A stretch of DNA of 28,997 bases from NCBI GenBank assembly GCA_900768245.1, contig CAAGCE010000183.1, positions 1 through 28,997 on the forward strand, in the 5' to 3' direction. Made by a program: the position numbers and the translations under genes. The notes under the pieces were generated by a model, which was not told the origin of the DNA, did not search any database, and worked only from the letters and a program-made list of their open reading frames with translations. Below, piece by piece: positions 6,537-15,598 of the stretch. Each line of letters starts with the position of its first letter. Position 1 is the stretch's first letter. This DNA comes from Oscillospiraceae bacterium. GTDB lineage: Bacteria > Bacillota > Clostridia > Oscillospirales > Ruminococcaceae.

Positions 6537-9500
6537 TTACTTGGTTTTGATCGTTATAATATCCGATCTTTTCATTGTCTGCCATTCGCCATTGATCTTT
6601 ACTCTTACGATGTAGCTGTATTCTGTCTGAGAGTCAAGTCCGCTGATCCTTACGCCTGTTTTCTGAGTTTCAATAAGCTTTTTAGCCTTGCCGTTTACGA
6701 CCTTATATACTGCGTATGCTTCTGCACCCTCGACCTTGCTCCATCTGAGGCTTACGCTGTGCTCATCGGCAGACGCTGTTACAACAGGCTTTTTGCTGTC
6801 GCTCATTACCACTGCTATTTCCTGTGAATTGTTTGTAAGTCTGCCGTTTACGCTGTATGCGATCTTGAAGCTGTAGCTCTTTCCGTATGCAAGATTTTTT
6901 ACCGTTACAGTAGTTTTGTCTGTTTCGGTAAGCTTTACATATTTGCCGTTTCTCTTGATATATACGGTATAGCTGCTTGCGTTTCTGATCTTGCTCCAGC
7001 TTAAAACTGCCCTGCCGTTTAATACTTCTGCGCTGACGTTTATGCTCGGCGGAGCGAATGAGTTCGGTTCGGGTATTACTCCCGGTCCGTAGATTATATC
7101 AGGTACAAGCTTCGGAAGTATCTCTTTTCTGATGACCTCTCCGCAGATAGTACATCTGTATTCCTTCTCGCCCTCTTTTTCCTTTGTTGCGGGAACTGTT
7201 ACTGTGCCGTTATCCTCGTAATGGGTATGCTTGATAGTTATATCCTCGCTGCCTGTCGGAAGAATAACATTTCTTATTGGCTTATGAAGGTCGTGAATGA
7301 TGACCTCTGTTGTTCCGTCAGGAATATGGGTAAACTCAAGTGTAAGCGTTCCGTCGCTGTTTTCGGTGATCTTTGCCTGTGAGCAGTCTGTCGGGAGCTT
7401 ACCTGTCGGATTTCCCTCGTAATAGTAGAGCGTTTCAAGAGCATTATCCCCGATAAATATAACTTTATCATCTGTTACGCTCTTTCCGAGGACTGCGTAT
7501 TTAAGTGACGGACACATTGAAAATGCCCCTTCACCGATAGTCTGGGTACTGTCAGGAATAAATACAAATTCGACAGAAGTGCTGCTGAATGCATTTGCTC
7601 CGATAGACCTGATGCCTTTTCCGAGAGTCAGATCATTAAGTGCAGTACAATTTCGGAATGCACCTTCACCGATAGCTTCAACACTGTCAGGAATAAATAC
7701 GGATCCGACAGAAGTGCTGCTGAATGCAAATGCTCCGATAGACTTTATGCCGTTTCCGAGAGTCAGATCATTAAGTTCAGTACAATTTCGGAATGCACCT
7801 TCACCGATAGCTTCAACACTGTCAGGAATGTCAATTGACTTCAGAGCAGTACAGCCTGCAAATGAATTGAAGCCAACAGATCTGATGCCATTTCCAAGGC
7901 TTACTGTTTCAAGAGCAGTACAGTTATAGAATGTATCGCTGCCCATATCTGTGACAGTATCGGGAATTGATACCGATATGAGAGATGTGTTTCCGTTGAA
8001 TAGGTTGTCGCCCAATGCGGTAACCTTTTTGCCGTTTATCGTGCTCGGAATGTCATATGATGTCACACCCGACGGGAGTGTCACATTTTCAACCTTAAGC
8101 TCATTATTTGCACTTGCGGAGAGCTTTACCCATGCTGCTGTTGACGGGAAGTCATCTGTCGGAGTATTTTCATAGTAATAGATAACTTCAATTGCATCGC
8201 AGCCGTCAAATGAGTTGTCAACTGCCGTTACACCGCTTCCGATATACACGGTTTTAAGCGATGTGCAATTCTCAAATGCCTCATCTTCAAGAGTTGCCAC
8301 GCTGTCGGGAATGATTATTTCTTCAAGGCTCGTGCAATTTTTGAACATTTCCTTGCTTAGGCTCTTCAAGCCTGTTCCTATCTTTGCACTCTTAAGGCTT
8401 GTGCAGTTATAGAATGCGTTTCTTCCAATGGTTTCAACTCTGTCGGGAATAATTATTGATCCAAGCTTTTCGCAGTTTACAAACGCTCTTTCACCGATAG
8501 ATGTTACATTCTTGCCTATTATTACCGATTCAAGTGAAGTGCAGTTCTTGAATATATATCCATCAATAGTTATAACGCTGTCGGGGATAACAACTGAGGT
8601 AAGCTTTTCACAATTCTTGAATGCGTTATTACCGATGGTCTTTACGCTGTTTCCGATCTTAACGCTTTCAAGTGATGTGCAGTCAGCAAATACGGAATAT
8701 TCGATAGTTTCAACGCTGTCGGGAATAACGACAGATTTAAGTGCTGTGCAGCCATCGAATGCATTTCTCTTTATTGTTTTTACGCCGTTTCCTATCTTGA
8801 CGCTTTCAAGAGCGGTGCAGCCGTCAAATGCACTTGCGTTGATAATTTCGACCGTGTCAGGTATAGAAACAGATTTGAGCACAGTATCGCCGCTAAATGC
8901 GCTGTCGCCTACGGCTGTTACATTTCTGCCGTTTGTAGTGCTTGGAATGTCAAATGATGTAACACCGTCAAGGAGATAAGCCTCTGCAAAGACATAGCCG
9001 CCGTTTCTGTCGTCCTCGAATCTGAGCTGAGCTGCTGTGTTTGAAAGCATCGGAACATCTTCAAAGCTGTAAATATAGATAGTATCAAGCTTAGGACAAT
9101 CGTTGAAAATACCTGTTCCGAATGAATCTGCGCTGCTGCCGATAATGACCTTTGAAAGCTCGGCACATCCTCCAAATGCATAGTTGCCGATAGTTCTTAC
9201 ATACTCGGTCATTACAACAGATCTGAGTCCAGAACCGTTGAATGCTGAATCGCCTATTACTCTTATTCCGCTTTCAAAATCAAATTCTGTAAGCGATGTA
9301 CAATTCATAAATGCACGAGCGCCTATATTCATTACGCTGTCGCAAAGCGTGAAGTCTGAAAGCTTTTTGCAGTTGTAGAATGTATCCTCAGGAATTTCCG
9401 TCAGACTGCCGATGCCCTTGAATTCAGCCTTTGTAAGATTAAGACAGCTGCGGAACACGGCTGTACCCATTGTATCAACATTCTCAGGAATGCTTATGGA

Positions 9501-12500
9501 GGTCAGTGCCGTGCAGCCTTCAAATGCGTTGTTTCCGATGCTTGTAACGGTATCGGGGATAACGATCGATCTAACGGTCTGATTCATTGTAAATGCCGAA
9601 GCACCTATCATTGTCACATTTTCACCGTACAATTTTTCGGGGATAACATAGCTGTCTGCTGTAAGGTCTGCGCCCTTTATGCAGACACCGCCGGTGCCGT
9701 CACCGACCATAATCGTATTCTTTGGCTTAACATTTGTGCTGTAAGCTGTGCCATCATAGTAATAAAGAGTATTTATGCCTGTAACTGTTTTTCCGTCAAC
9801 AGAAGTCGGGATAACATAATCCGCTGCACCTTTAGGCACGAATATTTCATTGATGACAATTCCTTCCCTGCCGTCGCTTGAAAGCTCAACAAGACCAACG
9901 CCTGACGGGAGATTTTCTGTCGGTGTACCCTCGAAATAGTATATGGTTTTAAGAGATGTACAGCCGTCAAATGCTTCTGTGCCAATGCTTGTGATACCCT
10001 GCGGGATATAGATCGTTTCAACGGATGTGTTATTTTTGTACGCACCGCTGCCGATAGCTGTTATGTCATTGCCCAGAACTGTGCCGGGGATCTCATATGA
10101 TTTTATTGCTGAGTCAAGTACATTTCTGTCAATGCTTGTGCCGTCATCTGAAAGACGCATAACGGTATCTGCACTGCCTGCAAAAATGCTGTCAAAATCA
10201 GCATTATAATAATAGATCGATCTGAGCATTATGCCTCCGAAAGAATCAGATTTAAGGCTTGTAACGCTCTTTGGAATTGTAACGGTCGTAAGACTGCTGC
10301 AATTGAAGAATGCATCACTGCCGATACTCTTCAGACCGTCAGGAAGTTCGATCTCAGCAAGTTCACGGCAGATGCCGAACGAATTATTTCCGATAGTTTC
10401 AAGATTTTTCGGAAGCTTAACTGTTTTAAGCTCGAAACATTCGCTGAATGCATTGTCGCCGATAGCTGTTACTGCGTCAGGAATAGTAACTGATGTAAGT
10501 GTCTTATTTCCATTGAATACATCGTTTCCGACAGCTGTAACTGTTTTGCCGTCAATAACGCTTGGGATAACATATGCTGTCACACCGGAGTTGAATTTTA
10601 CCTTGTCAATGCTTACACCCGTGCTGTTTTCGGAAATTCCCACAACGGTCGCTGTTACATCTTCGGGCTGAACATTCAAGCTTGTGTAATAGTAAACAGT
10701 TTCAAGGCTGCTGCAGCCTGCAAAAGCATCATTTTCAAATGATGTAACGCTCTTTGGGATAGTAATTGTCGTAAGAGATGTGCAATTTTTAAAAGCTTTG
10801 CTGCCAATAGCGGTCAGACCGTCATTAAGCTTCACAGAACGGAGGGATTTACAAGATCCAAATGCAGCGGTTTCAAGCTTTTTCACAGTGCTCGGAAGCT
10901 CTATCTCAGTAATGCTTGGGCATTCGACAAATGCTTGATATCCTATGGTTTCAAGTCCTTCTGAAAGCTTAACTGTTTTAAGAGCCGGGCAATCGGCGAA
11001 TGTCATATAATCAATTTCTTTAATGCCTTTTCCGATAGTTACGGATTCAAGTCCGGTACACCTTGTAAAAGCAACTGATCCTAATGTCTTAACGCTGTCA
11101 GGGATTACGATCTCTTTAAGGCTTGTGTCATCTGCAAATGCAGCAGCATCAATTGTCTGAACATTGCTGCCGATCTTGACATTTTCAAGCTTGCTGCATT
11201 GACTGAATGCGCTGCTGCCGATCTTTGTTACGCTGTTCGGGATAGTTATAGATGTAATATTTGCATTTCCGCTGAATGCACCGCTGCCGATAACCGTAAC
11301 CGGCTTGCCGTTGATCTCGTTCGGAATGTCATATGATGTAACTGTGTCGCTCAGCGTTGCCTTTGTTATCTTTATTCCGCCGTTTCCGTCACTTTCGTAT
11401 GTGAGGAGGACTTCGGAAGCCGCAGGGAGCTGGTCTGCAATTGCACTGCTGCCGCAGATAATTGTTTTGATGTTATTGGTGCCTTCAAAAATATTTTTTC
11501 CGACAGTTGAAACACCGCTGCCTATGGTTATTGATTCAAGGTCAGGACAATAAGCAAATGCTTCATTGCCGATAGAAGTTACATTTTCACCTATTGCTAT
11601 AGATTTGAGTTTGCTGAACATAAATGCACTTCTTCCAATAGAAGTTACATTATCACCCATTGTTACTGAGCTAAGGTTTGTGCAGTCATAAAATACGTGA
11701 TCTTCAATTGTTGTAATGCCATCAGGAATAGCTATTGAAGTAAGCTGTTTGCAGCCCCAGAATGCCTGGATTTCAATAGATGTAAGTCCTTCCGGAAGAT
11801 CAACTGACATAAGACTTTCACACTCGGCAAATGCAGCGACCTTAATAGTTGTTACACTCTTCGGAATTGTTACAGAACGGAGTGATTTGCATCCATAAAA
11901 TGTATTTTCATCGATAACTGTTACACCTTCGGGAATTATAACAGATTCAAGCTTGCCGCAGCAGGTGAATGCATATTCACCGATAGAATTTACGCTGCTC
12001 GGTATTGTAACAGAAACAAGATTTTCAGCCTTGCAGAATACTCTGTCCTCAAGGGTTGTTACACCCTCAGGGATAGTAACGGAAACAAGATTCTTATTTT
12101 CCATAAACAATTTGCTGCCGAGAACCGTAACAGGCTTGCCGTTGATTTCATTCGGAATGTCATATGATGTAACTGTATCGCTCAGCGTTGCACTTGTTAT
12201 CTTTACTCCGCCGTTTCCGTCGCTTTCGTATGTGAGAATAGCCTCAGAAGCCGCAGGGAGCTGGTTTGCAATTGCGCTGCTGCCGCAGTATATTGTCTTG
12301 ACATTATTGGTGTCTTCAAAAATATTTGCTCCGACAGTTGTAACGCCGCTGCCTATGGTTATTGATTCAAGGTCAAAACAATTAGAAAATGCTCCATCAC
12401 CGATAGAAGTTACATTTTCACCTATTGTTATGGACTTGAGTCCGCTACACATAAATGCATAGTTGCCGATAGAAGTTACATTTTCACTCATCGTTACAGA

Positions 12501-15392
12501 ACTGAGATTATTACAATATGTAAATACACCATCTTCAATTTCCGTGACCTTGTCAGGAATAACTATTGAAGTTAATTTTGAGCAATAGAAGAATGCATTG
12601 TATTTTATAGATGTCAAATTCTCCGGAAGTGTCACTGATTCAAGTGAACTGCAGTTGTTAAATGCACCGCCTCCAATAACAGTTACGCTCTTTGGAATCG
12701 TTACGGATTGGAGTGATGTGCAGTTTAAAAATGTACATTCATTGATAATTGTTACACCTTCAGGAATTACAACAGATTCAAGCTTACCACACTCGCTGAA
12801 TGCATATTCACCGATAGAATTTACGCTGCTTGGTATTGTAACAGAAACAAGACTTTCATCATTTAAGAATGCTCTGTCCTCAATAGTTGTTACACCCTCG
12901 GGGATAGTAACGGAAACAAGATTCTTATTGTTCATAAATGCACTGCTGCCAATAACCGTAACAGGCTTGCCGTTGATTTCATTCGGAATGTCATATGACG
13001 TGACTGTGTCGCCGAATGTTGCCTTTGTTATCTTTATTCCGCCGTTTCCGTCGCTTTCGTATGTGAGAAGGACTTCGGAAGCCGCAGGGAGCTGGTTTGA
13101 AATTGCACTGCTGCCGTTGATAACTGTCTTGATATTATTGCAACCTTTGAAAGCATCTGTTCCGACAGTTGTAACACCGCTGCCTATGGTTATTGATTCA
13201 AGGTCATAACAATAAGAAAATGCCTTATCACCGATAGAAGTTACATTGTCGCCTATGGTTATTGATTCAAGTGAAGAGCAATACATAAATGTCTTATTAG
13301 CGATAGAAGTTACATTATCACCTATCGTTACTGATCTGAGGTTTGTGCAGTCCATAAATGCGCCGACATCGATTGTTATAACATTATCAGGTATAACTAC
13401 CGAAGTGATTTTTTCGCATTTAAAGAATGCAATGACTCCTATATATGTCAAATTCTCCGGAAGTGTCACCGACTCAAGTGAACTGCAGGAGCTAAATGCA
13501 CCGCTTCCAATAATAGTTACGCTCTTTGGGATCGTTACAGAGCGGAGTGATGTGCATTCAGAAAATGTAGATTCATTGATAATTGTTACACCTTCGGGAA
13601 TTACAACAGCTTCAAGCTTGCCGCAGCCGTAAAATGCATATCCACCGATAGAATTTACGCTGCTCGGTATAGTAACCGAAACAAGATTTTCAGCTGAGTC
13701 GAATGCCCTATCCTCAATAGTCGTTACACCCTCAGGGATAGTAACGGAAACAAGATTCTTATTTCCAATAAACAATCTGCTGCCGATAACCGTAACAGGC
13801 TTGCCATTGATTTCATTCGGAATGTCATATGATGTAACTGTATCGCTCAGCGTTGCACTTGTTATCTTTACTCCGCCGTTTCCGTCGCTTTCGTATGTGA
13901 GAATAGCCTCAGAAGCCTCAGGAAGCTGACTTGCAATTGCACTGCTGCCGTTGATAACTGTTTTGACATTATTACAGTTTTTGAAAGCATCTGCTCCGAC
14001 AGTTGTAACACCGCTGCCTATTGTTATTGATTCAAGTTTAGAACAGTTATTAAATGCTTCATCACCGATAGAAGTTACATTTTCACCTATCGTTACAGAC
14101 TTGAGTCCGCTGTACATAAATGCACCATCTTTAATAGAAGTTACATTTTTACTCATTGTTACAGAGTTAAGGTTTGTGCAGTTTGCAAATGCATAAATTC
14201 CGATTTCTGTAACATTATCGGGAATAACTATCGAAGTGATTTTTTCACAGTTATGGAAAACACCTTTTCCTAAATTTGTTAAACCGCTGCCTATAGTTAC
14301 TGATTCAAGGTCAAAACAGCCGCTAAATGCAAACTCACCGATAGAAGTTACATTATCACCTATAACTATAGACTTAAGTCCGCTTAATGTGAATGCATAT
14401 TCATCAATAGTAGTTACACCATTACCAATTGTTACAGAGTTAAGGCTTGGCATCTCTGCAAATGCATACCTTCCGATAAACGTAACACTATCGGGAATAA
14501 CTACGGAAGTAAGCTCGCAGCCCCAGAATGCATAGGTTTCGATAGATGTAAGATTTTCAGGAAGAGTAACCGATCCAAGCTGCTTACAGAAGTAAAACGC
14601 ACGCTCTTTGATAGTTGTTACACTTTTCGGAATTGATACGGAACAAAGTGATGTGCAGTCTGCAAATGTATACTCCTCAATAGTTGTTATACCCTCAGGA
14701 ATTACAACAGATCCAAGATTTCTGCACTTGCTAAATGCACTTTCACCGATAGACTTCACGCTGCTTGGTATTGTAACAGATGCAAGGCTCTCGCAGCCAT
14801 AAAATGCAGATGATCCTATTTCAGTAACTCCATTTTCAATAATAACGAGCTTTATACTATCAGGCATAACAGTACCGTCATCCTGCCATGACGTTGTACC
14901 TGTGTTTGAAGTAACCGTAAGAGTGCCTGTGGAGTCATCGAACTCCCAGCCGTCGCCTGACGTACTTGCAGTCTGCACCTTTATTAAATTGATTTTTTCT
15001 TCGTCCTCTGAATTATTCTGATTTAAATTGTTTTCAGAGCCGTTTTCATTATCCGAGCTGTTCTGTTCGGAACTGTTTCCATTATTGGAATTGTTCTGTT
15101 CGGAACTGTTTCCGTTATTGGAATTGTTCTGTTCGGAACCGTTTCCGTTATTGGAATTGTTCTGTTCGGAACCGTTTCCATTATTGGAATTGTTCTGTTC
15201 GGAACTGTTTCCGTTATTGGAATTATTCTGTTCCTGACCGTTCTGTCCGTTGTTACTGTTTTCGTTTTCCTCTGCGGAAACGCTTACAATACCGAATGCA
15301 GCACCGTCCGTACTTGGCGGCATAGATGATGCGCAAACTGTAATTGCAAGTATCATCGCCATAACTGATGAGAGCTTTTGCTTTTTGTCCAT
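6537..15392 (-). CDS. Giant secreted BspA-like leucine-rich-repeat protein with two FN3-like domains, 2951 aa
   Basis: Parts in order: export signal (about 1-40; hydrophobic core AMILAITVCA, possible cleavage near VSA-EEN); an Asn/Ser/Gly-rich linker (about 45-135) made of 11-residue repeats; a cap (WEFDDSTGTLTVTSNTG, about 149-165); a very long array of about 23-residue LRR_5 (BspA, Treponema pallidum type) repeats; a linker with CTICG; and two FN3-like domains (about 2780-2951) ending IKTK. The LRR array is broken by hairpin linkers of the form DGNGG...SYDIP...GKPVT near residues 500, 780, 1055 and 1335, and by more diverged ones later. No LPXTG, SLH, choline-binding or C-terminal membrane anchor is visible. 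BspA-like proteins bind host proteins or promote coaggregation in other bacteria; the ligand here is unknown. RBS AAAGGAAAG precedes ATG 15392. Confidence 0.93.
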   Translation of the reverse strand: MDKKQKLSSVMAMILAITVCASSMPPSTDGAAFGIVSVSAEENENSNNGQNGQEQNNSNNGNSSEQNNSNNGNGSEQNNSNNGNGSEQNNSNNGNSSEQNNSNNGNSSEQNSSDNENGSENNLNQNNSEDEEKINLIKVQTASTSGDGWEFDDSTGTLTVTSNTGTTSWQDDGTVMPDSIKLVIIENGVTEIGSSAFYGCESLASVTIPSSVKSIGESAFSKCRNLGSVVIPEGITTIEEYTFADCTSLCSVSIPKSVTTIKERAFYFCKQLGSVTLPENLTSIETYAFWGCELTSVVIPDSVTFIGRYAFAEMPSLNSVTIGNGVTTIDEYAFTLSGLKSIVIGDNVTSIGEFAFSGCFDLESVTIGSGLTNLGKGVFHNCEKITSIVIPDNVTEIGIYAFANCTNLNSVTMSKNVTSIKDGAFMYSGLKSVTIGENVTSIGDEAFNNCSKLESITIGSGVTTVGADAFKNCNNVKTVINGSSAIASQLPEASEAILTYESDGNGGVKITSATLSDTVTSYDIPNEINGKPVTVIGSRLFIGNKNLVSVTIPEGVTTIEDRAFDSAENLVSVTIPSSVNSIGGYAFYGCGKLEAVVIPEGVTIINESTFSECTSLRSVTIPKSVTIIGSGAFSSCSSLESVTLPENLTYIGVIAFFKCEKITSVVIPDNVITIDVGAFMDCTNLRSVTIGDNVTSIANKTFMYCSSLESITIGDNVTSIGDKAFSYCYDLESITIGSGVTTVGTDAFKGCNNIKTVINGSSAISNQLPAASEVLLTYESDGNGGIKITKATFGDTVTSYDIPNEINGKPVTVIGSSAFMNNKNLVSVTIPEGVTTIEDRAFLNDESLVSVTIPSSVNSIGEYAFSECGKLESVVIPEGVTIINECTFLNCTSLQSVTIPKSVTVIGGGAFNNCSSLESVTLPENLTSIKYNAFFYCSKLTSIVIPDKVTEIEDGVFTYCNNLSSVTMSENVTSIGNYAFMCSGLKSITIGENVTSIGDGAFSNCFDLESITIGSGVTTVGANIFEDTNNVKTIYCGSSAIANQLPAASEAILTYESDGNGGVKITSATLSDTVTSYDIPNEINGKPVTVLGSKLFMENKNLVSVTIPEGVTTLEDRVFCKAENLVSVTIPSSVNSIGEYAFTCCGKLESVIIPEGVTVIDENTFYGCKSLRSVTIPKSVTTIKVAAFAECESLMSVDLPEGLTSIEIQAFWGCKQLTSIAIPDGITTIEDHVFYDCTNLSSVTMGDNVTSIGRSAFMFSKLKSIAIGENVTSIGNEAFAYCPDLESITIGSGVSTVGKNIFEGTNNIKTIICGSSAIADQLPAASEVLLTYESDGNGGIKITKATLSDTVTSYDIPNEINGKPVTVIGSGAFSGNANITSITIPNSVTKIGSSAFSQCSKLENVKIGSNVQTIDAAAFADDTSLKEIVIPDSVKTLGSVAFTRCTGLESVTIGKGIKEIDYMTFADCPALKTVKLSEGLETIGYQAFVECPSITEIELPSTVKKLETAAFGSCKSLRSVKLNDGLTAIGSKAFKNCTSLTTITIPKSVTSFENDAFAGCSSLETVYYYTSLNVQPEDVTATVVGISENSTGVSIDKVKFNSGVTAYVIPSVIDGKTVTAVGNDVFNGNKTLTSVTIPDAVTAIGDNAFSECFELKTVKLPKNLETIGNNSFGICRELAEIELPDGLKSIGSDAFFNCSSLTTVTIPKSVTSLKSDSFGGIMLRSIYYYNADFDSIFAGSADTVMRLSDDGTSIDRNVLDSAIKSYEIPGTVLGNDITAIGSGAYKNNTSVETIYIPQGITSIGTEAFDGCTSLKTIYYFEGTPTENLPSGVGLVELSSDGREGIVINEIFVPKGAADYVIPTSVDGKTVTGINTLYYYDGTAYSTNVKPKNTIMVGDGTGGVCIKGADLTADSYVIPEKLYGENVTMIGASAFTMNQTVRSIVIPDTVTSIGNNAFEGCTALTSISIPENVDTMGTAVFRSCLNLTKAEFKGIGSLTEIPEDTFYNCKKLSDFTLCDSVMNIGARAFMNCTSLTEFDFESGIRVIGDSAFNGSGLRSVVMTEYVRTIGNYAFGGCAELSKVIIGSSADSFGTGIFNDCPKLDTIYIYSFEDVPMLSNTAAQLRFEDDRNGGYVFAEAYLLDGVTSFDIPSTTNGRNVTAVGDSAFSGDTVLKSVSIPDTVEIINASAFDGCTALESVKIGNGVKTIKRNAFDGCTALKSVVIPDSVETIEYSVFADCTSLESVKIGNSVKTIGNNAFKNCEKLTSVVIPDSVITIDGYIFKNCTSLESVIIGKNVTSIGERAFVNCEKLGSIIIPDRVETIGRNAFYNCTSLKSAKIGTGLKSLSKEMFKNCTSLEEIIIPDSVATLEDEAFENCTSLKTVYIGSGVTAVDNSFDGCDAIEVIYYYENTPTDDFPSTAAWVKLSASANNELKVENVTLPSGVTSYDIPSTINGKKVTALGDNLFNGNTSLISVSIPDTVTDMGSDTFYNCTALETVSLGNGIRSVGFNSFAGCTALKSIDIPDSVEAIGEGAFRNCTELNDLTLGNGIKSIGAFAFSSTSVGSVFIPDSVEAIGEGAFRNCTALNDLTLGKGIRSIGANAFSSTSVEFVFIPDSTQTIGEGAFSMCPSLKYAVLGKSVTDDKVIFIGDNALETLYYYEGNPTGKLPTDCSQAKITENSDGTLTLEFTHIPDGTTEVIIHDLHKPIRNVILPTGSEDITIKHTHYEDNGTVTVPATKEKEGEKEYRCTICGEVIRKEILPKLVPDIIYGPGVIPEPNSFAPPSINVSAEVLNGRAVLSWSKIRNASSYTVYIKRNGKYVKLTETDKTTVTVKNLAYGKSYSFKIAYSVNGRLTNNSQEIAVVMSDSKKPVVTASADEHSVSLRWSKVEGAEAYAVYKVVNGKAKKLIETQKTGVRISGLDSQTEYSYIVRVKINGEWQTMKRSDIITIKTK
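11377..13872 (-). repeat. Tandem 831/831/834-bp coding repeats in the giant LRR gene
   Basis: The linker-encoding block CCGCCGTTTCCGTC (plus-strand reading) recurs at 11377, 12208, 13039 and 13873. This gives units of 831, 831 and 834 bp, that is 277, 277 and 278 residues. All are in frame and none contains a stop. Linkers alternate between two subtypes (VKITSATLSDT and IKITKAT), so a duplication of a two-unit block of about 1665 bp is likely. A related module without the leading linker precedes it in the protein. Confidence 0.9.
15061..15225 (-). repeat. Five tandem 33-bp repeats encoding the Asn-rich linker
   Basis: TTCTGTTCGG recurs at 15061, 15094, 15127, 15160 and 15193. This is an exact 33-bp period with only C/T or A/G differences, flanked by degraded copies on both sides. 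Each unit encodes an 11-residue NNSNNGN(S/G)SEQ block. In-frame gain or loss of units would change only the length of the flexible N-terminal stalk. Confidence 0.95.
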
Positions 15393-15428
15393 AGATACTT
15401 TCCTTTCTCCGACAGATCAAATATACAA

Positions 15429-15450
15429 TATTTTAATAATGCAAAGCGCT
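15429..15450 (-). promoter_or_regulatory. Conserved leader block upstream of the giant LRR gene
   Basis: In the predicted 5' leader the block TATTTTAATAATGCAAAG (plus-strand reading) matches TATTTTAATAATACAAAG at 18068-18085, at a similar distance between promoter and start codon of the next paralogue. It may be a shared operator or mRNA element, or simply a relic of duplication. Confidence 0.5.
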
Positions 15451-15482
15451 AATATAAACAATCTGTGTACATAATATGGCTA

Positions 15483-15511
15483 ATTATATCACATCAAATA
15501 TCAAAATGCAA
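15483..15511 (-). promoter_or_regulatory. Sigma-A promoter of the giant LRR gene
   Basis: TTGCAT (15506-15511), a 17-nt spacer and TATAAT (15483-15488), read on the minus strand. The predicted leader is about 84 nt. Hexamers and spacing are identical to those of the two paralogues. Confidence 0.85.
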
Positions 15512-15562
15512 GTGTTTTTGAATATTTTTTTATCCTGAACCATAATATCCATATGCAGCAAA

Positions 15563-15592
15563 GCGCAGGAGGATACAAAAATCCCCCTGCGC
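15563..15592 (-). terminator. Hairpin terminator of the 811-aa LRR gene
   Basis: A 12-bp stem (GCGCAGGAGGAT at 15563-15574, ATCCCCCTGCGC at 15581-15592; G-U wobble) with a 6-nt loop lies 7 nt after the stop codon. The following minus-strand sequence begins TTTGCTGC, a poor U-tract, so some read-through into the giant gene is possible. Confidence 0.7.
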
Positions 15593-15598
15593 ATACTA

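Noticed and set aside
7579..14802. Many long open frames on the plus strand (for example 8428-8979, 11953-12462 and 12598-13209)
   Set aside because: They lie antisense to the giant LRR gene, have repetitive Ser/Thr/Pro/Ile-rich content that mirrors the LRR codons, and lack ribosome binding sites. Repetition of the coding strand keeps the antisense frame open.
15061..15225. CRISPR-like array of regular 33-bp repeats
   Set aside because: There are no unique spacers between units; the repeats are contiguous and code in frame for the Asn-rich stalk.
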